Of a stretch of 44,294 nt of DNA, positions 19,081 to 29,649 are shown piece after piece. The DNA is taken from the NCBI GenBank assembly GCA_030180075.1, contig JASNJN010000120.1, positions 1-44,294 of the forward strand, read 5' to 3'. The stretch is from Mikrocytos mackini (Eukaryota; Endomyxa; Ascetosporea; Mikrocytida; Mikrocytiidae). Both the position numbers and the translations under genes were made by a program. The notes beneath the pieces are model-generated. The model saw nothing but the letters and a program-made list of their open reading frames with translations, did not search any database and was not told where the DNA came from. Each line of letters starts with the position of its first letter. Position 1 is the stretch's first letter.

Positions 19081-20736
19081 TGTTTATAAAATACACACAA
19101 GTGATATAAATTTATGGAGAAATAACTTACTTTCATAATATTTGGTTTCCAATCATCTTGGTTGCGCAGTGACATGATTAATTCTATTATAAATAAATAC
19201 AATCCATTTTAACTTGATACAACCAATCAAGTTAGACACGATAAATTAATTTAGATGAGTTTCTTATTGTTAAATACTAAATAAAACATTAAACAATTTC
19301 AATAAATCACTAAACATTTTTATTAAATATTTGGCTCGTTTATTTACATATATTTTGTTTATTTTTTAACCTATTAAATTTCTTCTTCTCGATTTGCGAA
19401 TTATTAAGTCAGTTTTAGAATACTTCAGCAATATTTCTATTTAGGTAAATATTGACATTCATAACTAATAGCTCCATATTTCCAAAATTTCGAGATTGTC
19501 TTTCATAAAAGGCAATAAAACTTTCCCCGGGGTTAATTTTAATGTCTGAAACCTATTCCCCACCTCATTTAAATATTATTGGTTCTTAAATGGATTGAAA
19601 TGAAAGAAAGATCTTGTTATTAATACAGTTGCCTTTAGGATGAAAAACTAGAGCAAGTGAAAGAATATTCGTCTTTCTGTTACAGTTGGCATTTATTTTC
19701 CTGTAAAGTGTTGAATGCAAATAAGTGAGTCGGGACAAAGAATTCAGTCGTGGTGTCGAGTAAGAAAGAGTTAGTCTGGATGAATGTGCGTTTAGAATTG
19801 AATTGACCGATTCAGTATTCTGCCCTTTCGGCAAGAAATACATACTCCATTTCTTGATTGTATTCTTAGCTACTGATACAACGATGTATACAATATTGTC
19901 TATTTTTCTTGAGTATAAAAATTTCTCCATTAGCAACCCATTGTGTTAATAAACTAAACAAGATTGAGTTTTAATATCCTTAGGCCGTTCTTAGCTGTCT
20001 AAATATGTAGAACGGTTTGTTACAAAGCAGAACGAAATACATATCATATCACTTTGCTATGTGTCTAGTAAATTATGAACTTGAATGGCCAAGACATGGC
20101 GGTTCTTACCACAAAGTGATGCATAAAGTATGAATCATCGTAAACGGGTTGGGAACATGTTACTATGATTATGATGTGTTAATATTTTATTGGCTTTTAA
20201 GATGTGTTTATAAGAATTCTGTGTATGTTATAATTAGGGACTACAGAAATAGGTCTTATTTTAGGTGAAAACCCTAGACAATAAGTAAGGAAATTTATTC
20301 AAAATAAGCTGTAAAAAGTCAATGTGAAATTAGAATATTGGCGTTTTACTGATTTCTTTGGAAAAATGGTATATCATGTTTTTCTTGATGCATCAGAGGT
20401 TTAAAATGATGAAAATTCTAGACATAGGCTTTCATGATTTTGACAATACTCGTTTTCGGAGTGTAAAATTATTGTTGAAGATAAGCAAAAGTATGCTTCG
20501 AATAGATGCCGGGATATAACCGAACTAATTCTTAGACCATTGGACAACCCAAATGGACCTTTTACAAAATCTACATAACCGAAGGGGCTGAAATCGCTTT
20601 ATTTAGTTACTGATTCTATCCATTAACAAAATGAGAATAAATAATTAATATTTGTTATCAATAGAACAGTATTATACCATCAACATCAACATAGTTCATA
20701 TATTTAATCAACACAAGTATTTTATATATTGTCAAC
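19081..20736. other. Unassigned interior of element Y
   Basis: No convincing gene. A 116-codon minus-strand frame (19586-19936) shows no domain. A short frame ending MSLRNQDDWKPNIMK (minus strand, about 19140-19185) is followed by GTAAGT, which resembles a splice donor, but no acceptor or continuation was found. No terminal-repeat pair was seen here. Confidence 0.4.
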
Positions 20737-21615
20737 ATGTTTCACAAACAAAAGAAAATGTTTCGCGTGTTTCAAATAAACATACGGCTGGCTCAAACAA
20801 TAAAACACCCCAGGCTTGGAAGAAGGGATTGTAAAAAGATCCTCCTCCTTCAGGATGGGAAGGGAGACATCAGGCCATGGCATAAAGTCATCAACCGAAG
20901 TCTAGATATCTCGTGCAGAAAATGCAGGAGCAGTCTAGAAACTGTTGGCCATGTCCTGGGTGGATGTCCAAAAATCCCATTTGGATTGCTGAAGAGCAGA
21001 CATGACGCCGTGGTGACACAAATCGCCAACGAAGTCATCTGTAGAAAAAGGTTGGGTCACAAGATCAAACCCAGCGAAATGGGCAGACGTGTGGAAAGAA
21101 GACTAGGCAATTTCCAGTTGATCCTCGACCAAAGGGTCTGGGTGGAAGGCGACGGAAAATCGCCCCACTCTTTGCTTCCGGACATAATTGCGGTCGACCA
21201 CAGTAGAAGAACAGTCGAACTGTTGGAAGTGGCGGTGCCTAGTGAGGACCTCATCGAAGAGAGGGAAATCCAGAAAAAGGATAAGTACCTCGAACTCGTT
21301 GAAACCCTTGGTAAACAATACGGAGGGTTTAGAGTCACCATTAGGACGTTCGTTATGGGCCAGCAAGGTTTGTTGTCGCAGCAAGCTGTCGACAACTTAC
21401 TCTGGTTCATGAGACTCACCTGCCATCGTCGCACCCTTGCAGTCCTCCTCAGTAAAATACAGGTGGTAGGACTTAAAGGGTCACTGAACATCTACGAGTG
21501 GTTGCGGTGTAGTGACAAGACGACAATTGAACCCGATAAAGAGGGTAGGAGTGGCGTAGGAAACAGGATAAAGTTAATTAATTATATTTGGATTATTCAA
21601 AGGAAACGCAAGTGA
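20737..21615 (+). mobile_element. 5'-truncated RLE-type LINE, copy 2
   Basis: Encodes the C-terminal part of an R2/NeSL-like polyprotein. The CCHC zinc knuckle next to the endonuclease is present (CRKCRSSLETVGHVLGGCP: C-x2-C-x8-H-x4-C), followed by SRHDAVVTQIANEV. The PD-(D/E)XK endonuclease follows (LLPDIIAVD, VELLEVAVPSED, KKDKYLEL). Reverse transcriptase is missing, as expected for 5' truncation during target-primed insertion; LINE sequence appears to begin near 20,750. It is nearly identical to copy 1 apart from lacking its 33-bp insertion. The 3' tail TTAATTAATTATATTT ends near 21594. The high similarity suggests a family that was active recently. Confidence 0.87.
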
Positions 21616-22008
21616 TTAAACTATGGGAAAGGCAAACTTTATAAATTTTTGTCTGGAAAATAAATCTAAACTGTGTTTATCAAATGTCCCACTAATTTTC
21701 TATTTGTCAATTAATTTAGTTCTTTTAATTTAGCAGAACAATTTCGGAAATTCCATAGGGATGATATATATTTCATCTTTATTCGCCACTATTTTTAATC
21801 TATTTAAAATAATAATAAGGTCGCAAATGACTTTTCAATTTAAATTCGGCAAGAACATAACCGAAACAACCCACCCTGATACATTTATCTTATCCGACCT
21901 AAATATTTTAGTTGAAATTAAGCAAGTTAAAGTTTAGTTGATAATATCGATGTCCAATAAATGAATTATACTATTGTTTAATTAAATTATGTTTTAATGG
22001 TTAACTTA
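21616..22008. other. Intergenic stretch, no gene seen
   Basis: AT-rich sequence between the LINE fragment and the next MITE. Nothing recognisable. Confidence 0.4.
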
Positions 22009-22016
22009 GTAATTTC

Positions 22017-22487
22017 TAGGGCTCCCAAAAAGCAATTTTTTCAATATTGTATATGATTATTATTACATCATTTTAACGCTCTAGAACGATTTTCAGATCC
22101 TGTAGAGCCTCTAGCAGCGATATTTAAAAGCAATAAAAGGCAATAAAGCAATTTTGGGCAATTTTTAGGTAAATTGACTAAAATAAGAGCAGTTTGACGT
22201 AATAAATGGAATTGTTTGAGTTGTTAATCTGGCATAATTCAAATAAAAAATTTTGACGAAAAAATCAAAAATTAAATTCGCCATATTAATCATTAATAGT
22301 TATTTAATATCGTTATTAATAAATAATCAGAATTATTTTGTCATTTCAGGTTATTTTTGGAAGAAATTTCCAAAATTTTAATAAAATGGATGAATTTTCA
22401 TCGTTTTAGAGGCAATTTGGCACAAATAATGCATGTTTTTAAGGGCAATTTCCTATATAAATATAAAAGCAATTTCTGGGAGCCCTA
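22017..22487 (+). mobile_element. hAT-type MITE with TAGGGCTCCCA ends, copy 1
   Basis: 471 bp. Terminal repeats TAGGGCTCCCA at both ends. Perfect 8-bp target duplication GTAATTTC at 22009-22016 and 22488-22495. No coding sequence. A closely similar copy in opposite orientation lies at 32085-32554. Confidence 0.92.
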
Positions 22488-22495
22488 GTAATTTC

Positions 22496-23149
22496 TAATA
22501 TTTCATTTCTTAAAATAGATAACAAAATACAAGCTTATTATTTAAAGTTAATAGACATCCCAATTAAATATTTATTGTTCTCCAATTTATATTGCAGTAT
22601 CTTTCCTGTATTATGTTTTGTGTGTCCATTATCTTAACCATTTATTGGGCCCTTCTTGTACAAATTTTTAATCATTGTCAACACTCTAAATACTATCTGG
22701 TTTCACAATATAATGTATATTAATGCCCTTACCATCTTTTAAATCTTAAATCGTAATATCTTTATGGCTTCAATATATTTACCAACTTCCCATATCACAT
22801 CATTTTGATCATATTATCTTGTGTGTAAGATGTGTAGTGAAATGTCAGAATCGTCAGGAAAAATGACTCTTAAATCCTAAACATTTAATTCCTTTTTAAC
22901 GACCTATTCATCCAAGAGTCTCATGTGCATATTATATGCTTTTGGTATCAAATGAACGAAAAGACAGTTGTAGAGACGTATATATGGTTCTTAGTGCATT
23001 TAAGTGTTTTATTTTTAATTTTATCTGTTGTTCATACTCTCTGTTGCAACTGTACGTTGTGGAATTCTAGTATATAAATTGTGGATAGCTACAAATATTC
23101 TAATAAGAACTATGGTGATATTTGGTCGTATAAAATCTTCTTGTAAACT
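22496..23149. other. Intergenic stretch, no gene seen
   Basis: AT-rich, no recognised gene, RNA or terminal-repeat pair. Confidence 0.4.
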
Positions 23150-23157
23150 GTAGTATT

Positions 23158-24626
23158 TAGGGTTTCCCCAGACCGGATAATCGAATAATCGAAACCCGGA
23201 TATTCAGCACTTTTCTGGACCGTCGAGAATCGATTTTTTTTCGATTTTTTTGCATAATATTAGTGAAAACTGAGAAGTATAAGGACAATACACATAAATA
23301 ATATCACATTGATTGATTATTGATGTTTAATAGTTTGTGTAGTGTTTTTAATTTTTAAAATATTAAATTCCTTAAAAAATCAAGACTCATCTCAACAAAC
23401 CCAGAAGCAATCGCAAAACTTAAGAAAATGTGGAGAACCCTGGTGCGAAGACACAAATACCGTCTACTCGTCAATTGGACAGCCAGAGGTACTATGACCC
23501 CAATCGTGGAGGTCGGCCAGGAAGTGGTCAAAGTAGTACTTGGACTTATAAAGAAGTTTGGAAAGAAGACCATTCCCAAATAATGGAAGAAATCGGTCCT
23601 ATTGCAGTCCCTAAACAGTTAACACTTGCTACAAAAGAATATTGGGTACAACCGTTGATCTGGAAAGTCATCCAAGATCTTTTCTATAATCATGGTGAAA
23701 TAGAAGAAATTGAATACCAGCGGTGGTTAAAAGAGAACCCTGAGAAGATAATAAAGACCCTACATAAAGCGGCAACATCTCATAAAAACAAAAATCTACT
23801 ACAATAAAAAAATAAAGTCTCTCAAAAGAAACCAAAGTTAATGAGGAGCAAGATAAAGTAGAAACTATAACAACATAATATAGAACAGGGCATTCAAAGC
23901 TAAAGTAAAAGCCTCATTTAACCCTGTACAAGACAGAGGTAACCCTAACCCTGTTGTTACGGGAAAACATTAAACAGGAAGTTGTATAAATCCTGCAACA
24001 AGTAGCGATTAAAAGAATGCGTGAAAAGTGAGACACGTGTAAAAAGTCAATACCCTGAAATAAGCAGCGGGTTACATGTCCAAACGACGAACAATACACT
24101 ATAATTAGTCTTCACCCCGCGACAGGCCGCGGTATCAAAATCGATAAATAAAGAAACTACTGGACGTAGTATTAATGACGCAAAACATAGCGCCCCAAAT
24201 AACGATAAACAAAAGAAAATAAATTATGAGACACAATCCCGGCTCGAAGAATTCAGGATATATCTTATGGCCAACAATTATAGCAGTTCCCCAATAATAA
24301 TAAAATTTTTAAATACTGGTGGTTTGATGTTCTAAATTTATTGTTTGGTTATTTATCATTTCCCCCGTTTTGCATTGAAATGTAATCGATATTTTATTTG
24401 AATCCGTGGGGGACACATAAACAACAATAGTGTGCAGAAATTATAAAAAATCAAATATGGATTACAAATTTAAAACCAATATTTTATGCATATACGGTAG
24501 AAGAAAATTTTCGATACTTTGTATCGACTAATTTTTTTTTCCAATAATCGGCTCGAAAATCGGAATTTTAATTTTTCAATAATCGAAAACCGATTATTTC
24601 TAATAATCGAAATCGGGGAAACCCTA
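23158..24626. mobile_element. hAT-type element with TAGGGTTTCCCC ends
   Basis: 1469 bp. Both ends read TAGGGTTTCCCC inward, flanked by a perfect 8-bp duplication GTAGTATT (23150-23157 and 24627-24634). Subterminal sequence is rich in ATAATCGA-type repeats. The interior (about 23400-24250) is GC-richer than the ends and carries a 125-codon frame that is not a transposase, so the element looks non-autonomous and may have picked up foreign sequence. Confidence 0.9.
23430..23807 (+). CDS. Unrecognised 125-residue frame inside the TAGGGTTTCCCC element
   Basis: Encodes an acidic, Glu/Lys/Trp-containing protein (QLDSQRYYDPNRGGRPGSG, then KEVWKEDHSQIMEEIGPIAV and IEYQRWLKENPEKIIKTL). No signal peptide, zinc motif or catalytic motif. 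The overlapping frame also gives plausible peptide (MWRTLVRRHKYRLLVNWTAR), so the true frame is uncertain. It may be a captured gene fragment rather than a working gene. Confidence 0.35.
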   Translation: MENPGAKTQIPSTRQLDSQRYYDPNRGGRPGSGQSSTWTYKEVWKEDHSQIMEEIGPIAVPKQLTLATKEYWVQPLIWKVIQDLFYNHGEIEEIEYQRWLKENPEKIIKTLHKAATSHKNKNLLQ

Positions 24627-24930
24627 GTAGTATTGTATAGAACAATGTAGTTATCTATTGACGCTCTCAACTTTTTGGAAATTTTAATTTTTACAAATAT
24701 TGGCGAATTACGTGACTACAAGGACAGTTGGATTCACCGACCAATGAAGTGGTACATGATCAAGAAGAAATGTTTAACACGGGTTTTAAAATAAAAATAA
24801 CGCTCGAAAACAATAGAATGTTTGTACAAAGAACCAAATTCTAACCAAGACAGGACAACTTCAACCAGACAACACAAGAAGGAACCAGTTTATTATACTT
24901 TCCATACTTGTTATTGGACTTTAAACACTC

Positions 24931-25819
24931 ATGGCTATACTACACGAAATGCCCAAAGAAGAAAAGAAAGTGGTCCCACCTTCTAAGACCAAATCCATAC
25001 TCGATAACGGAGTATGCACTTTCGACGAGGATGCAATCGGTACAGTGTTGTACGATGACTTTGTTAAGGTGCTCGAAAAGGATTCAGATGTCATTGTGCT
25101 CAAAACATGCACTTTGCGCAAAGAAGACGATCATACCATTTATAAAGGAAGTGTACAACTGTTAAACGATCCATGGGTAGTGCAAGTTTCATTAGACGTT
25201 GACAAGCCATACTTAGCGCTGAAGTCTCTATCAAAGCAATTCAGCTTCGGCTTCCCCAACTTGTTCTCCCCGAGCATGTTCGCCACAATTGCGATAGGAT
25301 TTTATTGGAAGCCTACGGAAGATTAACTTCTATGACTCTAAAATAAACTACAAGACTCTCATTTACACTTCGGAAACTAAAGAGCTATGGTTTACAGGGG
25401 AATTAAAAATGTTTGGTGTCTTTAGATATTTAACCAAACAAATAAATCGCTATCATCAGTTTACTAAAGAAGAACTAGCAGAACTTGATGCAGCTGACAA
25501 TGGAGATGATGTCAGTAAACATATAAAGAAATTAAACGATTTACAGACAGAAAATGCTAAGCGTCTGAAAGTGAAAGTAAGCGGGACTATTCAACCACAC
25601 ATAGAACTTTTCTTTATATACAATTTCGACATTCGGTTTGATGTAGTTACTATTTTGTACCTTAACTTCAAAGAGAAAGCAATGAAGTTTAATTCTATTA
25701 CTATACTAAACATAAACCATGAGAATGAAGAAGAGGTAACAAATGTGAACATAAAAGATCCAAACACTGACTTCGACCCTGACAAATTGAGGTCGCGTAT
25801 GGATGACAATTTCAAGTAG
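24931..25819 (+). pseudogene. Unrecognised gene in two frames (about 295 codons)
   Basis: The first part (24931-25326; MAILHEMPKEEKKVV, TCTLRKEDDHTIYKGSV, FGFPNLFSPSMFATIAIG) ends in a TAA. The second part (25409-25819) is open upstream to before 25320 in its own frame (INFYDSKINYKTLIYTSETK) and continues through QINRYHQFTKEELAELDAAD to DFDPDKLRSRMDDNFK. The overlap of the open frames around the TTTT at about 25302-25306 suggests one gene with a frameshift there. No membrane span or known domain; the second part has beta-strand-like alternation. Host-like codon use. It lies between a hAT insertion and the Y transposase, so it is either cargo of element Y or a host gene caught between separate remnants. 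Confidence 0.5.
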
Positions 25820-26261
25820 AGTACTAAACGATCTGAAATTAATACTTCTTTGATGAGTTTTAGGAATATATTATATTCATATGAAGAGTTATGTCAAATA
25901 GGGTTTTGATATCTTACGATTTGAAGGGACGATATTTTGATAACAAATGTCTGGTGTTTGATTTGTATACACAAACACTCATGTGAGTATGCATAGTTGA
26001 TGATTTGCTTCATATCTACCTGTGTTTTGGGGTAATAATTTTGTTGTGATATTTCCATGAAATGAATAAGAAAATTTGGAAATGCCAGAAATTATTGTAT
26101 TAATTAATATGGAAGAAATTAATAGGCAACAATAGAAAAATATAATAGTAAAATACAATAATGAATAATTTGCTTTTATTATATAAATTGAAAAATAAAA
26201 TAAAATAATTAATAATACTAACAATTGCAAAATTGAAAACAAATAGCTATAATTATGTTAT
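25820..26261. other. AT-rich stretch 3' of the Y transposase
   Basis: No gene called; an 87-codon hydrophobic minus-strand frame (25979-26242) looks like chance low-complexity translation. No CAGACATGAG end was found here, which is why the left end of Y is placed at 18987. Confidence 0.4.
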
Positions 26262-28288
26262 TTAATTATCGTTAAGAAAAGAGTACGCCTTTAGTTTTTC
26301 CTTATTTAAATTCGATTTCCTAGAATTTAAATAATATCCAAGCTTACTGAAATGGCTTTCCACGATACTTGAAGATACCATTATATTTGCTTTCTCAAAA
26401 TAAAGTCGAGCTAAAATAGGGAATGTCTTTCTGTATGTCTTCCAGAAAAGGCGGCTATTTTTTAAAACAGTATCAGGAACAGTATGTGACAAACTCACAT
26501 ACTCTTTAATCTCGTCGCATTTTATGACCTTCATCCTCGAATTTTTTAATTTCATTACAAGTCCTTCGGTGCAATCTTCGTCGCTGCCATTTCCTTCCCT
26601 ATTGTTTCCCACCGATCCTTCGTTCTTAATTCTATCTTCTTGAACACGGGCGTTTTTAATTATCTCTTCTAGTGATTCAAAGAAGACGTTTTTCTCACAA
26701 GTTGTTAACCAATTCAGTCCGCTAAGTTCAGGGTTCAGAAAGGTCGCAAGTAAAAGAACAAACTCTTTGCCTTTATAAACTTCCATTTTGTTCTTATATA
26801 CTGTTTCGGCCCGAATGGCTAATTTCTTAATATGCTCGTTCTGGTTTGTCTTTTCATCTTTGATGTGTGATGCTAGCATGTGTTGTAGTGGAACAATCAG
26901 ATCCAATGAGTAGTCTATTTTCTCGACGTCTTTAGTAGCTAAGAAAAACGGTTTTAAGAATTTTACCAAACCCAAAATTAAATTTTCATTTAAATTAGAT
27001 ATCAAATTGAAATGATTTTCACCGGTTAGATAGGCCTTAATTGACTCAATGTTCTCTAATACAGAGACCAGCAATCGATATCGCGAATTCCATCTCGTTA
27101 CTACCAAAGATGGAAGTTTTTTCCCAATCACTTCTTTGAATTTACTAAACTTACTCATGTGTGAAATGTTAGTGCATGTTTTCATTAATGTTGTAATTTT
27201 AGGAATGTCATCTGAAAATAACGAACTTATTACTGTATTAATTCGGTGTGCAAAGCAAATCAAATGAAATTTATTTTCAAAAAGATCTTTTACATTTGAA
27301 CCAGCGTCAGTAATTATGGCTGATATCCTGTGAAAATACAAACCAAACTCCGCAAGAATTTCTTTAATATGAATTTGAATATCTTTTTTAGTTGCTATCT
27401 TGATTTCGCGTGTTTCGAGGTTTTTTGTTTTGTAATCATCTTCTTTATCTAAATAGGCCATGAATACCGACAAATACTTATTCGTCGTTGAAGGCTGCGT
27501 CCAAAGATCGAAATAGAGCGAGTAGTTCCTTACATACTGTAAAGAATTTATAAATCTTAATTTTTCTTTTTCATAGAATGTTGTAATCATTTCAGAAAAC
27601 GAAGTGCGGTGCATTATCTGTTCGCCATTAATAATTGTTTTATTCTTAAAGGCATATGATGAAATATCTGTAAGGAAATTCTTAAATTCTTTTGTTTCTA
27701 CAAGTCTCAATGGGCTCCAACTTTTTAAAATATATTTGAAGATTATATTGTTTAATGTTCTTTTGTTTTCTTTAGAAATATTGGTATTCTGAACATAGCT
27801 GTGAATAGATGGTGTGGTTGTTGATGTATTGCAAGTAGTGTGTTCGATTTCCCGACTTTTTTGGACTTCCACGGGATTATCCCGGCAGCAAAATTTTTTT
27901 GTTATGAAATATCCATTAGAAAATACCTGCAAATACCCCTTTTCTGTTATTTAATTGACATCGAATAAAATAAAGTTCGAATTCATGAAAATAATGTATT
28001 GGTGTTCAAAATAATGAGCTCCCAATTTTCGGAAATTTCCCGTCATCCCGTCCCGCGAACACACTAATTGCAAGTGTGAACTAACAAAGAAGATGTTCCA
28101 GTTCGCTTGCTGTCATAGGTAAGAAGCTTGTTACATGTTTCACACACAACATACTGAGAATCTTTTATTAAGGAAAATTTTAACCATGCTTGGCTCGAAG
28201 ACCTGGGTTTTAACAAAGTTAACTTCTTAAGCTGATCGTTCGTCAGATAAAGCCCAGACGATAGTTTTACTGTGTTTACGATTTCCAT
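26262..28288 (-). pseudogene. hAT transposase of element Y, split by a MITE
   Basis: The ATG at 28288 opens a BED zinc finger (SSSQAWLKFSLIKDSQYVVC, then DSKRTGTSSLLVHTC). At 27836-28066 a 231-bp hAT MITE interrupts the gene. Beyond it the same frame resumes (NTSTTTPSIHSY) and stays open to the stop at 26262: SLYFDLWTQPSTTNKYLSVF, AIITDAGSNVKDLFENKFHL, ICFAHRINTVISSL, VTRWNSRYRLLVSVL and the dimerisation domain SSSIVESHFSKLGYYLNSRK. Without the MITE and one copy of its duplication the frame is continuous, about 600 residues, the normal size for hAT. The gene was therefore probably intact when the MITE landed. It is closely related to the transposase of element X. Confidence 0.88.
27836..28066. 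mobile_element. hAT-type MITE with TAGTGTGTTCG ends, inside the Y transposase
   Basis: 231 bp. Both ends read TAGTGTGTTCG inward, with an exact 8-bp duplication ATTGCAAG (27828-27835 and 28067-28074). Subterminal GC-rich blocks (TCCCGAC; CGGGACGGGATGACGGG). Non-coding. It separates the BED finger from the catalytic part of the transposase. Confidence 0.93.
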
Positions 28289-28520
28289 GCAAAAATTAAA
28301 ATTTCAAAAATCAAAACTACAATTTTATATCTAAACCAGTTAAAGGGATATGTCAAATAAATAACATATTACATAACAGAATATAAGAAACAAACACGTC
28401 ATTTTATAACCTAAAATAAACACGTTTTTTATGATCGTTGTTTTTGTGAGTGTTTTGGATGATTTTTGGACCTAATACCGCCCGAACCCGACCCGATCGG
28501 GTCGGGTATTCTCATGTCTG

Positions 28521-28528
28521 CTTTAAAC
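28521..28528. repeat. 8-bp flank CTTTAAAC, right of element Y
   Basis: Identical to 18979-18986. Confidence 0.55.
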
Positions 28529-29649
28529 ACCAGGACTTTACAGACCTGGAGAATGACCACAAAACAAACAAAGTATTTTATAATCCTATTTAATTACTAT
28601 ATGTGATATTTCACTTTTCACCTATGATTTCCTCAAAATTTTCATTGCGATTTATCCAAAAAATGAAACTTTTTTTATTTTCGAATTTTGACTAAAATTT
28701 TCGAGATTGTTTGTATTAAAATGATGTACGAATATTGAGGTTTTGAGTGTCTGTACTTGTACAGTTTGCTTGTTTTATCCTCGAGCAAAATATAAAACTT
28801 ATGTACGTTTTAAAAATGTTGATCTAATAGGAATTGTAGAGTATTCCATCACTATTACAACTGCCTATGTAATTATTATCTACATGTAAACCCTTGTCTT
28901 ATATTAAACATGTTGGCAATACGAGTTAATTCGCAAACCGGATATTTTATAAGATTAAAATCAATACAGATTCGTAACGATTGGCTGTAACATTTAAATC
29001 ATTTTAGATATAATATTACACTGCCAATCTTGATAAATTGTTTGTACTTCTTTCTGTACGAACAAACAACAGAATGGCAACATAAACAGGGTTGAACAAA
29101 ACTAAAGATATTTAAGCATTGTATAATGCTGTAAACATTGTTTATTGGGTATACTTTACACTTATAACTCTAAATCATCAAAAACTTAAATTTTACTCAA
29201 CAAACCAATCTTACGAGTCTGACAAAGCTATATAGAACATTGACCCAAGAGCCACATTTTCCAACCTAGGCTTATTTCTACCTTGAACCAGACTTATTAC
29301 AGATCCTTGCCGAACGACTAAGAAGAATGGACCAAAGATCAAAAGGGAAGACGTTTTAACAAAATATTTAAACACAAAAACACTCGATAAATAGCTTCTA
29401 ACTAATAAAACAACAATTGTCAGACAAAGGAAGGTCGCATTGGTTCTACTTCTAAAATATGGACTTACAATACAAAAACTGAAAAAGATACATTGGATAT
29501 TGTCGGGATCATAATAAGCCCAACCGTATTTTATATAATGGTTATATAGACTTAAAGTGGGTCTATCTTTATTTTGAAACATTATAAAATTTCTAAGCTA
29601 ATTTTTTAATTATTATTTATTTAAATCATAAATTCAAATTTAAATTTAT
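28529..29649. other. Unassigned stretch between element Y and the minus-strand gypsy element
   Basis: AT-rich. A 123-codon minus-strand frame (29211-29582) with hydrophobic runs has no domain and is not called. The 3' LTR expected for the neighbouring gypsy element was not recognised here. A small palindrome CCAGG-n10-CCTGG lies near 28530-28550. Confidence 0.4.

Larger units (their letters stand above)
18987..28520 (-). mobile_element. Putative full-length hAT element Y, 9.5 kb with nested insertions
   Basis: Left end CAGACATGAGAATTTTTGG followed by a CCCGACCCGACCCG palindrome. Right end, read inward, CAGACATGAGAATACCCGAC followed by CCGATCGGGTCGGG. The two ends are of different left and right types, oriented as in the complete MITE copies A (14064) and D (31491), and the flanks match 8 of 8 (CTTTAAAC). 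The transposase gene reads leftward from 230 bp inside the right end. The interior also holds a LINE fragment, two hAT-type elements and a small gene. An alternative is two unrelated remnants whose flanks match because the family prefers TTTAAA. Confidence 0.5.

Noticed and set aside
18987-19100. A separate short Y-family MITE at 18987
   Set aside because: No right-type end follows within several kilobases, unlike copies A and D, so it is treated as the left end of the large element.
19120-19190. GTAAGT after a short ATG frame, as a possible 5' splice site
   Set aside because: No acceptor, branch site or second exon could be found, and all clear host genes here are intronless.
19586-19936. 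116-codon minus-strand frame inside element Y
   Set aside because: No domain and no supporting context.
25290-25410. Programmed ribosomal frameshift in the 24.9-25.8 kb gene
   Set aside because: No slippery heptamer or downstream structure was evident; decay or an indel error is simpler.
29211-29582. 123-codon frame with hydrophobic runs beside the gypsy element
   Set aside because: No recognisable envelope or other domain; may simply be LTR or spacer sequence read by chance.
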